From Pseudobutyrivibrio ruminis DSM 9787 (GTDB lineage: Bacteria; Bacillota; Clostridia; Lachnospirales; Lachnospiraceae), in NCBI RefSeq assembly GCF_900218035.1, contig NZ_OBMR01000009.1:62001-126000 (forward strand): a stretch of 64,000 bases of DNA, written 5' to 3'. The notes under the pieces were generated by a model, which saw only the letters and a list, made by a program, of their open reading frames with translations, ran no database searches and was not told the DNA's origin. The position numbers were made by a program, and so were the translations under genes. Numbering within the stretch: the stretch's first letter is position 1; every line of letters starts with the position of its first letter. Of the stretch, positions 47,199 through 56,609 are shown in pieces.

Positions 47199-48185
47199 AT
47201 GTCATTTTTTAGCACAATACCAGGAGCTTTGATTCTCTTGGTAGTAGGATTCGTTTTTTTGATTAAGGGGGCGGATTTCTTCGTTGAAGGCGCATCTGCA
47301 GTAGCAAAAAAGCTTCATGTTCCAGCACTTGTAATTGGTATGACAATCGTTGCAATGGGAACATCACTTCCAGAGCTTTCAGTTTCTGTTACAGCTTCTT
47401 TAGCAAACAGCAATCAGCTTGCAATTGGAAACGTAATTGGCTCAAATATCTTTAATTTGATGGTGGTTTTAGGTAGCTGCGCATTGTTTTCAGCCCTTGA
47501 AGTAGCTGATGACACAATCAAAAAGGATTTTCCATTTTCGGTAGCATGTGCAGTTGCTCTTATGATCATGGGATTAATCGGAAGCTCAGTTGGACATTTA
47601 GACGGCGCAATTCTTTTAGTAGTCTTCGTTGTTTTCCTTGGTTCAATGCTAAAGACCGCAAAAAATCACAGAGCACATGAAGCAGAGCTTGCTGAAGAGG
47701 ATGTAGAAAAAGAAATCGTAGATATTCCAACATGGCTTTGCATTATCTACATTATCGGTGGTGCAGTTGCTATCAAATTTGGTGGTGATTGGGTTGTTGC
47801 TTCATGTACAACTTTAGCTCTTAAGTTTGGTATGTCAGAAACTCTTGTTGGTCTTACAATTGTTGCCCTTGGAACATCACTTCCAGAGCTTGTTACATCA
47901 ATTGTTGCAGCTAAGAAAAACGAGCTTGATATGGCAATCGGAAATGTTGTTGGTTCAAATGTATTCAACATTCTTTTGATTTTAGGTACAGCAGGTGCTA
48001 TTTCACCTATGACTTACCTTACAGTAAACGCTATTGATACATTGATTCTTGTAGCATTTTCAGCTGTTGTATGGATCATGTGTTTAAAGAAAAAGAACCT
48101 CAATAGAGCTAATGGAATCATCATGTTGCTACTTTATGTGGCATATCTTGCTTATATCATTGTAAGAGATGGCGGTGTAGCATAG
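47199..48185 (+). CDS. CaCA-family cation/sodium or proton antiporter (YrbG-like)
   Basis: The 328-residue membrane protein has two inverted halves, each with the alpha-repeat motif: GTSLPELSVSVTAS with GNVIGSN, and GTSLPELVTSIVAA with GNVVGSN. The family exchanges Ca2+ (or other divalent cations) for Na+ or H+. It follows mntP by 14 bp with its own AAAGGAGG, so it is probably under the same Mn riboswitch; Mn2+ export is a reasonable inference. Confidence 0.9.
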   Translation: MSFFSTIPGALILLVVGFVFLIKGADFFVEGASAVAKKLHVPALVIGMTIVAMGTSLPELSVSVTASLANSNQLAIGNVIGSNIFNLMVVLGSCALFSALEVADDTIKKDFPFSVACAVALMIMGLIGSSVGHLDGAILLVVFVVFLGSMLKTAKNHRAHEAELAEEDVEKEIVDIPTWLCIIYIIGGAVAIKFGGDWVVASCTTLALKFGMSETLVGLTIVALGTSLPELVTSIVAAKKNELDMAIGNVVGSNVFNILLILGTAGAISPMTYLTVNAIDTLILVAFSAVVWIMCLKKKNLNRANGIIMLLLYVAYLAYIIVRDGGVA

Positions 48186-48258
48186 ATTAAATGTGGTAAA
48201 AAGTACAGTGTTATGGTAAAATCATAAAGTTTAAAGGGTTGAATAAGGAGGTAATTTT

Positions 48259-48615
48259 ATGGGTCTTTTAGACAATCTTTCAGATAGCATTAGAAGTACC
48301 ACCCAAGACCTTGGAAAAAAAGCTCAAAACGCCACAGATATGACCAAATTGCAGTATGACAAAAAGGTCAAAGAAGGTGAACTTATCAAGCTTTATGAAA
48401 AGCTTGGCAAGAAATATTATCAAGAGCACAAAGATGAGGACAGCGAAGATATCAAACGAATCACCGCTGTGACTCTTCGAATCAAAGAGATATCAGATGA
48501 TATCATGGCACTTAAAGGCGGTGTCGCCTGCCCTAAGTGTGGCGCATTAGTCAAAAATGGCTCCATGTACTGTAGTGCATGTGGAGAAAAAATAGAGGAT
48601 ATTTTTGAAGAGTAG
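48259..48615 (+). CDS. Zinc-ribbon protein with coiled coil
   Basis: The 118-residue protein has a helical N-terminal part (about 10-85) and a C-terminal zinc ribbon with two CxxC knuckles (CPKCGALVKNGSMYCSAC). The family is common and of unknown role. It is encoded 9 bp before metG and probably shares its transcript. AAGGAGG precedes the start. Confidence 0.8.
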   Translation: MGLLDNLSDSIRSTTQDLGKKAQNATDMTKLQYDKKVKEGELIKLYEKLGKKYYQEHKDEDSEDIKRITAVTLRIKEISDDIMALKGGVACPKCGALVKNGSMYCSACGEKIEDIFEE

Positions 48616-48624
48616 GAGTTAAGA

Positions 48625-50598
48625 ATGGGTAACAAAGGCAATTATTACATCACCACAGCAATTGCTTACACATCAGGTAAGCCACATATTGGAAACACAT
48701 ACGAAATCGTGCTTGCAGATTCAATCGCTCGTTTCCGTCGCCAGGAAGGATATGATGTTTTCTTCCAGACAGGAACAGATGAGCACGGTCAGAAAATCGA
48801 GTTAAAGGCCGCTGAAGCAGGCATCACTCCAAAGGAGTTTGTTGACAATGTTTCAGGTCAGGTTAGAAATATCTGGGATTTAATGAACACATCTTATGAC
48901 AAGTTCATCCGTACAACAGATGAGGATCATGAGAAGCAGGTTAAGAAGATTTTCAAGAAGCTCTACGATAAGGGCGATATTTACAAGAGCTCATACGAAG
49001 GACTTTACTGTACACCATGTGAGTCTTTCTGGACAGAGTCACAGCTTGTTGATGGCAAATGCCCAGACTGCGGTCGTGAGGTTCAGCCAGCAAAGGAAGA
49101 AGCATACTTCTTCAAGATGAGCAAATACGCTGACAAGCTTATTGATTATATCAATACACATCCTGAGTTTATTCAGCCAGTTTCTCGTAAGAACGAGATG
49201 ATGAATAACTTCCTTCTTCCAGGATTACAGGATCTTTGTGTTAGCCGTACATCATTTACATGGGGAATTCCAGTAGATTTTGATCCAAAGCACGTTGTTT
49301 ACGTATGGCTTGATGCTCTTACAAACTATATCACTGGTATCGGTTATGAGTGTGATGGTGAGTCATCTGATCAGTTCAAGGCTTTATGGCCAGCTGACCT
49401 TCACCTCATCGGAAAGGATATCATCCGTTTCCATACAATTTATTGGCCTATTTTCCTTATGGCACTTGATCTTCCACTTCCAAAGCAGGTATTTGGACAT
49501 CCATGGCTTCTTACAAAGTCAGCTGATGGTGGCGATGACAAGATGTCTAAGTCAAAGGGAAATGTTATCTATGCAGATGAATTAGTTGATTTCTTCGGTG
49601 TAGATGCTGTTAGATATTTCGTTCTTCACGAAATGCCATTCGAGAATGATGGTGCTATTTCATGGCCACTCATGGTAGAGCGTGTAAACTCAGATCTTGC
49701 AAACACACTTGGAAACCTTGTAAACCGTACAATCTCAATGAGCAACAAGTACTTCGGTGGCGTTGTTGAGGATAAGGGTGTTACAGAGGAAGTTGATGCA
49801 GATCTTAAGGCTGTAGTTACAGGTACAGTTGCAGCAGTTGAGTCAAAGATGGCTGAACTTCGTGTTGCAGATGCTATTACAGAAGTATTCAATCTCTTCA
49901 AGAGATGTAACAAATATATCGACGAGACAATGCCTTGGGCACTTGCAAAGGATGAGACAAAGCAGGATAGACTTGCTACTGTTCTCTACAACTTGGTTGA
50001 GGGTATCTCAATTGGTGCTACTCTTCTTAAGGCCTTCATGCCTGAGACATCAGAAAAGGTATTAGCTCAGATTGGTGCTAAGGAAATTCCTTACGATGAG
50101 CTTTCTACTTTTGGTCACTATGTAAACGGTGACAAGGTAACAGATGCACCAGAGATTCTCTTCGCACGTCTTGACCTTGATGAGGTTATGGCAAAGGTTG
50201 CAGAGCTTCATCCAGCACAGCCAGAGGAAGCAGATGCTGATGATGAAGAGGGCATCGATATCGAAGCAAAGCCTGAAATCACATTTGACGATTTCATGAA
50301 GCTTCAGTTCCAGGTTGGTAAGGTTGTTTCTTGTGAAGCAGTTAAGGGTTCAAAGAAGCTCCTTTGCTCACAGGTAAAGATTGGTTCACAGACAAAACAG
50401 ATTGTTTCAGGTATCAGCAAGCACTACTCTCCAGAGGAGATGGTTGGAAAGAAGGTTATGGTTCTTGTAAACCTTAAGCCAGCAAAGCTTGCAGGTGTTC
50501 TTTCAGAAGGTATGCTTCTTTGCGCAGAGGATGCAGAAGGCAATCTTTCACTCATGACACCAGAGAAGTCAATGCCATCAGGCGCGGAGATTTGTTAA
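48625..50598 (+). CDS. metG: Methionyl-tRNA synthetase
   Basis: The 657-residue class I synthetase has the HIGH motif as KPHIGNTYE, the zinc knuckle CTPCESFW...CPDCG, and KMSKSKGN. The C-terminal tRNA-binding (EMAP II-like) domain covers about 550-657 (FMKLQFQVGKVVSCEAVKGSKKLL), so the dimer form is expected. It begins the metG-tatD-rsmA run. AGGAG precedes the ATG. Confidence 0.97.
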   Translation: MGNKGNYYITTAIAYTSGKPHIGNTYEIVLADSIARFRRQEGYDVFFQTGTDEHGQKIELKAAEAGITPKEFVDNVSGQVRNIWDLMNTSYDKFIRTTDEDHEKQVKKIFKKLYDKGDIYKSSYEGLYCTPCESFWTESQLVDGKCPDCGREVQPAKEEAYFFKMSKYADKLIDYINTHPEFIQPVSRKNEMMNNFLLPGLQDLCVSRTSFTWGIPVDFDPKHVVYVWLDALTNYITGIGYECDGESSDQFKALWPADLHLIGKDIIRFHTIYWPIFLMALDLPLPKQVFGHPWLLTKSADGGDDKMSKSKGNVIYADELVDFFGVDAVRYFVLHEMPFENDGAISWPLMVERVNSDLANTLGNLVNRTISMSNKYFGGVVEDKGVTEEVDADLKAVVTGTVAAVESKMAELRVADAITEVFNLFKRCNKYIDETMPWALAKDETKQDRLATVLYNLVEGISIGATLLKAFMPETSEKVLAQIGAKEIPYDELSTFGHYVNGDKVTDAPEILFARLDLDEVMAKVAELHPAQPEEADADDEEGIDIEAKPEITFDDFMKLQFQVGKVVSCEAVKGSKKLLCSQVKIGSQTKQIVSGISKHYSPEEMVGKKVMVLVNLKPAKLAGVLSEGMLLCAEDAEGNLSLMTPEKSMPSGAEIC

Positions 50599-50599
50599 T

Positions 50600-51385
50600 A
50601 TGATTTTTGAGACACATGCTCATTATGATGATGAGAAGTTCGACGAGGATAGAGTCGAACTTCTTTCTCATTTATTGAGAGAAAACAATATCGGTAATAT
50701 TGTAAATGTAGGAGCAACCTTTAGAGGCTGTAAGGAAAGTATAAAACTGGCTGAGGAATACGATAATGTATACGCAGCCATAGGAATACATCCAGAGGAA
50801 ATTGATGAAATTAACGAAGATGTTATCAATTGGCTAAGGGATAATTCATCAAATCCAAAGGTTGTTGCAATAGGTGAAATCGGCCTTGATTATTACTGGG
50901 TGAAGGAGCCGGAACAAAGAGCAAAACAGCGTCTTTGGTTCGACAGACAAATGGATTTGGCAGTGGAGTTAAATTTACCGGTAATAATTCACTCTAGAGA
51001 TGCGGCAGAAGACACTTTAAACACAATTATTAGGTATAATACACAAGGATTGAAAGGTATTGTCCATTGTTATTCATATTCCAAGGAAATAGCCATGGAA
51101 TATGTGAAAATGGGATGGTATATTGGTGTTGGAGGAGTAGTCACTTTCAAGAACGGCAGAAAGCTAGTTGAGACGGTTGAGGCTATTCCAATTGAAAACA
51201 TTGTTCTTGAGACAGATTGTCCATATATGGCGCCTGTCCCACATAGAGGCGAGCGTAACAGCTCAATCTATCTAAGTCATGTGGCTGAAAAGGTTGCAGA
51301 GCTAAAGGGCCTATCTGTAAAAGAAGTGGAAGATGTTACCTATGAAAACGCCTTGAGGGTGTATACTAAAAGTAAAAGGAAATAA
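50600..51385 (+). CDS. tatD: TatD-family metal-dependent hydrolase
   Basis: The 261-residue TIM-barrel hydrolase (YcfH/TatD DNase) has the metal motif FETHAHYDD, the GEIGLDYYW motif, HSRDA and ETDCPYMAPVPHRGERN. The family has 3'-5' DNase or D-aminoacyl-tRNA deacylase activity. It starts one base after the metG stop. Confidence 0.93.
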   Translation: MIFETHAHYDDEKFDEDRVELLSHLLRENNIGNIVNVGATFRGCKESIKLAEEYDNVYAAIGIHPEEIDEINEDVINWLRDNSSNPKVVAIGEIGLDYYWVKEPEQRAKQRLWFDRQMDLAVELNLPVIIHSRDAAEDTLNTIIRYNTQGLKGIVHCYSYSKEIAMEYVKMGWYIGVGGVVTFKNGRKLVETVEAIPIENIVLETDCPYMAPVPHRGERNSSIYLSHVAEKVAELKGLSVKEVEDVTYENALRVYTKSKRK

Positions 51386-51387
51386 AT

Positions 51388-52242
51388 ATGGCATATTTAA
51401 GTAATCCAACATATACGCGAGCTGTTTTGGAAGCTCATGGATTCTCATTTCAAAAGAAATATGGACAGAACTTTCTTATTGATGGCAATGTCCTGGATAA
51501 TATCATTGATGCAGCAGGCATCACTAAAGACGATTTCGTATTGGAAATCGGCCCTGGTATAGGAACAATGACACAACGTCTATGCGAGGAAGCAAGGGAA
51601 GTTGTGGCAGTGGAAATCGATAAAACACTTATCCCAATTTTGGATGATACATTATCTACATACAAGAATTGGACAGTTATCAATCAGGATATTTTAAAGG
51701 TTGATATTAACAAATTGGCCCTTGAGAAAAACGGTGGAAAGCCGATAAAAGTAGTGGCAAATCTGCCATACTACATTACAACTCCAATTATCATGGGGTT
51801 ATTTGAAAGTCATGTACCACTTGAGTCAATTACAATCATGATACAAAAAGAAGTGGCCGACAGAATGAAAACAGGACCTGGTTCCAAGGAATACGGAGCT
51901 TTGTCTTTAGCGGTTCAGTATTATTCAAATCCAGAGATAATATGTGAGGTTCCACCAAGTTGCTTTATGCCACAGCCAAAGGTATCAAGCACAGTAATAT
52001 CGCTGAGATGTCACAACAATCCGCCAGTTGAATGTGACGAGAAGCTTTTATTCCAGATTATTAGAGCATCATTTAATCAGCGTAGAAAAACTTTATTGAA
52101 CGGTCTTAGCAATGGGCTTCATTTTTCAAAGGAGCAAATTGCTGATGCTATAGAGCAGTGTGGTTTCGTACCAACTGTACGAGGAGAGGCGTTATCACTT
52201 GAAGATTTTGCCAAATTAACAAATGTATTAAAGCAGGCTTAG
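51388..52242 (+). CDS. rsmA: 16S rRNA dimethyladenosine transferase RsmA (KsgA)
   Basis: The 284-residue enzyme dimethylates A1518 and A1519 of 16S rRNA. The SAM motif EIGPGIGTMTQRL and the NLPYYITTPI active-site motif are present. The start is 2 bp after tatD. The ribonuclease M5 gene often between tatD and rsmA in Firmicutes is missing here. Confidence 0.96.
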   Translation: MAYLSNPTYTRAVLEAHGFSFQKKYGQNFLIDGNVLDNIIDAAGITKDDFVLEIGPGIGTMTQRLCEEAREVVAVEIDKTLIPILDDTLSTYKNWTVINQDILKVDINKLALEKNGGKPIKVVANLPYYITTPIIMGLFESHVPLESITIMIQKEVADRMKTGPGSKEYGALSLAVQYYSNPEIICEVPPSCFMPQPKVSSTVISLRCHNNPPVECDEKLLFQIIRASFNQRRKTLLNGLSNGLHFSKEQIADAIEQCGFVPTVRGEALSLEDFAKLTNVLKQA

Positions 52243-52275
52243 GAGATTAACAGACTAGTAGGGAGAGCTTAATTA

Positions 52276-53901
52276 ATGGATGTCCGTAGCTACAGCAGAG
52301 AAGTTCAACTTCTCATAGGTGAAATACAAAAAAATAGAGGCAAGGACTCAGGAACAGTTTTATCAGCTTGCGATAAGCTTTTAGCTTACGGTAAGGGCAT
52401 GAAGGATGATGCCCTTATTGGGTATGCTTATTTTTCTAAGGGCGAAACCTATTATCTTTTAAATGACGCATCAAATTTCTATTCTGAAATGCTTTCTTGC
52501 ATGGGACCTATGGAGCACGTAAAAGAATGGGGCTATGTTGCCATGGCAAATAATATGCTAGGCATTGTATCTCTAAATCGCGGAAATGCTCCATTTGCCC
52601 TGGATTATTTCATTAAAGCAATCAGTATTTGTGAGGATTATTCACTTCCAGATATAGAGTGGATGATTCACATGAATCTTGGTTCATTGTACCTTAACAT
52701 CGAGGAATATCAGAAATCCATTTCTCATACTGAAATTGCATATAGATATATTCTTGATCATAAGAGCTTGGATGGTTTTACTGAAAGTTACACAGCCATC
52801 CTACTTGGCATGGGACGAGCTTACTTAAATCTTGACAGGGAAGATAGATGTCTTGAAATCGAGAAGAAGCTCAGAACAGATTGTCTTCCATATCTAATGG
52901 AGATGGACAGAATAATCATCTATTGCTATTTTGCACGAGTTCATCAGGCAATAGGCGAGGATGAAGCAAGAGACTATTGGATTGAAATGGTTAATAAGCA
53001 TGCCAGCACAAGCATGCCTATTTTGGATGTGTTTGATGATTTCTATGATTATCTTCACATGCTTCTTAAAATTGAAAAATACGATGATTTCTTTAAAGCT
53101 TACACAGTTCTTGATGATTTAACCAAGCACACATCTATCAAAAACTTAGAAAGAAAGCTTCTTACACTGAAGATTCGTTACTACAGAAGAGTAGGACAAA
53201 TCGAAGAATATAAAATCGCTTCAGTTTTGTATTTCGAGCTATCAGAATTTATGGAACGTGAAAATCGCTTGATGGTCAGCAACATGATCGTTATGCGTAA
53301 TTCGTATATGGAGCTTACACAAATCAATAAAAAAGTCGAAGAGAAGAATACATTCTTGCAGAAACGTTCAGAGACAGACCCATTAACAGGAATGTATAAT
53401 AGACTGAAGCTTAATGAGTATAGTGAGGAAGCCTTCGAAAAGGCCCTTATTAATAGATCTAGTATAGCAGTTGAAATCCTTGATATAGATTTCTTTAAGC
53501 AGTACAACGATAACTATGGACACCAGGAAGGTGATAATTGTATCAAGTTAATTGCCAGCACTTTAATAGAAATGGCAAAAGAGGATGGCATTTTCACAGC
53601 AAGATATGGTGGAGATGAGTTCGTAGTTATCTATGAAGGTCTTACCAAAGAAATGGTTGAGGCCAAAGCAAATGAATTAAGAGATCGAATATACCAGCAA
53701 AAGTGGGAGCATAAGTTTTCTCTTACAGACAACATTGTAACCATTTCTCAGGGTATCTGTTATGGAATACCAGAAAGAGATGCTAGCATGTTTGGTTATC
53801 TTCAGGGAGCAGACAAAATGTTATACGAGGTTAAGCAGCAAAGCAGAAATGCAATTAAAATCTGCGATGCAACAGACTTAGTAGAACTAAAGGATGAATA
53901 A
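52276..53901 (+). CDS. TPR-containing diguanylate cyclase
   Basis: The 541-residue soluble protein has tetratricopeptide-like helical repeats over about residues 1-320, a short coiled coil (about 335-365) and a C-terminal GGDEF domain (about 370-535). The active site ARYGGDEFVV and metal motif DIDFFKQYNDNYGHQEGDN are intact, so it should make c-di-GMP. No membrane segment is visible. It is 34 bp after rsmA, and its stop is 2 bp before the first YhgE gene. Confidence 0.92.
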   Translation: MDVRSYSREVQLLIGEIQKNRGKDSGTVLSACDKLLAYGKGMKDDALIGYAYFSKGETYYLLNDASNFYSEMLSCMGPMEHVKEWGYVAMANNMLGIVSLNRGNAPFALDYFIKAISICEDYSLPDIEWMIHMNLGSLYLNIEEYQKSISHTEIAYRYILDHKSLDGFTESYTAILLGMGRAYLNLDREDRCLEIEKKLRTDCLPYLMEMDRIIIYCYFARVHQAIGEDEARDYWIEMVNKHASTSMPILDVFDDFYDYLHMLLKIEKYDDFFKAYTVLDDLTKHTSIKNLERKLLTLKIRYYRRVGQIEEYKIASVLYFELSEFMERENRLMVSNMIVMRNSYMELTQINKKVEEKNTFLQKRSETDPLTGMYNRLKLNEYSEEAFEKALINRSSIAVEILDIDFFKQYNDNYGHQEGDNCIKLIASTLIEMAKEDGIFTARYGGDEFVVIYEGLTKEMVEAKANELRDRIYQQKWEHKFSLTDNIVTISQGICYGIPERDASMFGYLQGADKMLYEVKQQSRNAIKICDATDLVELKDE

Positions 53902-53903
53902 AA

Positions 53904-56171
53904 ATGAAAACCATTAAAAAGATTTTTTTTGATGATATTATCAGTCTTGTGAAGAATTTTTTCGCTCTTGTTATTGTGGTAGGAATTTGTTTCTTGCCAG
54001 CGCTGTACGCATGGTTCAACATCTATTCTAACTGGGACCCATATGGCAATACAGGAGCGCTAAAGTTCGCAGCCGTATCTTTGGATAAAGGATACACAGA
54101 TGAAGAAGGGGAGTATCACAATCAAGGTGATACCATAATCGAAAACCTTCATGAAAATACCTCTGTGGATTGGCAGTTTGTCGATTCAGAGGAGGATGCT
54201 GTAAATGGAGTTTATAGCGGGGAGTATTATGCAGCAATTGTTGTAGATGAAGATTTCACATACAACATGTACAACGTTCTTACAGACGACGTCAAAAGAC
54301 CGGTTCTACATTTCTATGAGAATCAAAAGAAGAATCCCGTAGCGACTAAAATTTCAGATACAGTAGCCCAGTCCTTGCAGAACAACATTAATGTGGCATT
54401 CACAGAAGTTGTTGTTAGCAGGGTATTTTCTAGTGCTTCAGATGTGTCAGAAGATATGCAGGAAAAGGGTGGAGTAGACGAGATTGTAAACAAGCTTGAG
54501 AGCCTTAGCGCAGATTTAACCACATATCAAAATGCTATGACAACAATCATAGAAAATGATGCACAGCTTAAGGCGTCCTTAGAGGCAGCAGAGCAGGATG
54601 CGACAAACGTCAAGAATCAGGCAGAGCAGAGTGCAAAGTCCCTTGAAACAGCTGGGAATATTACAGACAAGAGCGATACAACTATTAATTCTTACTCTCA
54701 AACTGTAGAAAGAGCCATGACACAGATAGAAGTTAAATCCGCCTCTATGAATGAAAAACTTGATACAGCAACTTTGAGTGAAGATGCGACAATGGTTGCC
54801 AAAAGTTTTAAAGATGCAATGATAGATGCATTGGATATGGCAGAAATAGCTATACATCTTCCTGATCATCTAAAGGATACTGAGATAAGTGAGGCTAAAA
54901 AACAGTTTGATAACGCAACTGCAGAAATATTAAGTGTTTACAAAGACATTCCAGAGGAATTGATTCCACAAGATTTAAGAGACAAATTGGCAAAGTTACA
55001 ATCGGTAAGTACAGCTATAAACGCTCTCAATCCATCTTCAGAAGATTATGCAAAGCAGGTAGAAGAAGCAGATGAAGCTATTAAAGAAGCCAAAGAAGCA
55101 CTTAATAATGTTAATGAAGAACAACTTGTAGAAGTTGGTGCGGATAATCTTAAGGCAGCCGCTGCCAATGCAAGAAAAAAAGGTGAAGAGCTAAACAAAA
55201 CATTATCAGGCCCACTTAGAGAAAAGGTCGATGAAGGTTTATCGTCCCTTGAGGGAATGCTATATGATTCAAGTGCAATACTCAACACAGTCGGTGAAAC
55301 ATTCGGAAATTTAGTTGTTATGTTTGATGCAATTGGAAATACTGTTGATTGTGCAGATACAAGCTTGCAGAAAACGAGTGAGGCTATCGTATATGTAAAT
55401 GGAAGAATAATAGAGGCAATAGCTGAGATTGAAGAAGCTGGCGCAGATGAGAAAATACAGGTTCTTGTAAATGCATTGTCTGGCGACCCTGAAACCTATG
55501 GAAAATTCTTTTCAACACCGGTGGAGATGAAGACAGAGGCTGTTTATCCAATAGAGAATTATGGTTCGGCAGTAGCTCCATTCTATTCGACATTGGCATT
55601 CTGGGTAGGCGCATTGATTTTAACAGCAATTATTAAGATTAAGCCAGATAAAGATAAATATCCAGGAGCGTCCGAAAGACAATTATATTTCGGAAGATAT
55701 GTCTTATATTGGGTACTTGGACAAATTCAAGCAGTAATTATTGTATTAGGAGACATTTTTCTGTTGCATGTACAGTGCTTACATCCTTGGCTGTTCTTAT
55801 TAGCCGGCTCTGTAATTGCCACCACATTTACCATCCTTATCTATTCACTTGTTACAACATGGGGTGATGCAGGAAAAGCACTTGCAGTAGTACTTGTAGT
55901 TATTCAGATTGCAGGAAGCTCGGGAACATATCCTATTGAACTTTTACCAGAGTTCTTTAGAAAGGTTTATATATTCTTCCCATTCCCATATGCAATCAAT
56001 TCCATTAGAGAATGCTTGTGTGGAACATATGAATGTGACTATCTAAAATATTTAGGCACATTGGTTATATTTATGGGAGTATCCCTTGTAATTGGTCTTT
56101 TGGTACGAATTCCATTTGAAAAGCTCAATCATTATATGGAAGAGCGTATGGAAGATACCGAAATGATGTAG
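53904..56171 (+). CDS. YhgE/Pip-family membrane protein (1)
   Basis: The 755-residue protein has one N-terminal helix (about 17-37) with PALYAWFNIYSNWDPYGN after it, a long external helical region (about 150-500) and five or six C-terminal helices (about 565-745). This is the YhgE/Pip layout, related to ABC-2-type membrane modules and to EsaA-like type VII secretion proteins. The role may be export, envelope stress or phage infection in relatives, and is unknown here. It is in one operon with the cyclase and the next two genes. Confidence 0.88.
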   Translation: MKTIKKIFFDDIISLVKNFFALVIVVGICFLPALYAWFNIYSNWDPYGNTGALKFAAVSLDKGYTDEEGEYHNQGDTIIENLHENTSVDWQFVDSEEDAVNGVYSGEYYAAIVVDEDFTYNMYNVLTDDVKRPVLHFYENQKKNPVATKISDTVAQSLQNNINVAFTEVVVSRVFSSASDVSEDMQEKGGVDEIVNKLESLSADLTTYQNAMTTIIENDAQLKASLEAAEQDATNVKNQAEQSAKSLETAGNITDKSDTTINSYSQTVERAMTQIEVKSASMNEKLDTATLSEDATMVAKSFKDAMIDALDMAEIAIHLPDHLKDTEISEAKKQFDNATAEILSVYKDIPEELIPQDLRDKLAKLQSVSTAINALNPSSEDYAKQVEEADEAIKEAKEALNNVNEEQLVEVGADNLKAAAANARKKGEELNKTLSGPLREKVDEGLSSLEGMLYDSSAILNTVGETFGNLVVMFDAIGNTVDCADTSLQKTSEAIVYVNGRIIEAIAEIEEAGADEKIQVLVNALSGDPETYGKFFSTPVEMKTEAVYPIENYGSAVAPFYSTLAFWVGALILTAIIKIKPDKDKYPGASERQLYFGRYVLYWVLGQIQAVIIVLGDIFLLHVQCLHPWLFLLAGSVIATTFTILIYSLVTTWGDAGKALAVVLVVIQIAGSSGTYPIELLPEFFRKVYIFFPFPYAINSIRECLCGTYECDYLKYLGTLVIFMGVSLVIGLLVRIPFEKLNHYMEERMEDTEMM

Positions 56172-56180
56172 GAGGCAGCT

Positions 56181-56609
56181 TTGGGAAAAGAAAAAGAAAT
56201 CATGTATGAGAAGTTTATGGACTTGCAGCAGCAGGTTCATCAACAGAATCAGAAAAAGATTAAAGTTGGATTGAAAGTAAATATTCTATTACCTCTTGTT
56301 TTCCTTGTAATAAGCTTTATTTCAGATAGATCAAAGCTTGTATTCTTAGTACTTTGGATTGTTTCGTTATTTGGAATAGCCTTCTATCTGCTATATGTAG
56401 AATACATGGATTTTGAACTCCAAGAACAGTTAAAAGAGCTTGGAATTATGGAAAAAGAGGCAGAGGCACAAGCCCTTATTGGAGAAGAGGTCATCCAGAG
56501 TATTGATGAAATAAACAATGCTAAAAATGAGATGGTAAAGGATATTAAGGACTTAAGAAAAGAGATTAAAACTGATATTCAATCAATGGGAGACAAGCTG
56601 AAAAGATGA
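56181..56609 (+). CDS. Small two-helix membrane protein with coiled coil
   Basis: The 142-residue protein has two membrane helices (about 33-52 and 55-76), then a coiled coil reaching the end (KNEMVKDIKDLRKEIKTDIQSMG). I recognise no family. The TTG start follows AGGAGG by 5 bases; an ATG eight codons in is the alternative. Its stop overlaps the second YhgE start. Being placed between the two YhgE genes suggests it is a subunit of the same membrane complex. Confidence 0.75.
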   Translation: MGKEKEIMYEKFMDLQQQVHQQNQKKIKVGLKVNILLPLVFLVISFISDRSKLVFLVLWIVSLFGIAFYLLYVEYMDFELQEQLKELGIMEKEAEAQALIGEEVIQSIDEINNAKNEMVKDIKDLRKEIKTDIQSMGDKLKR

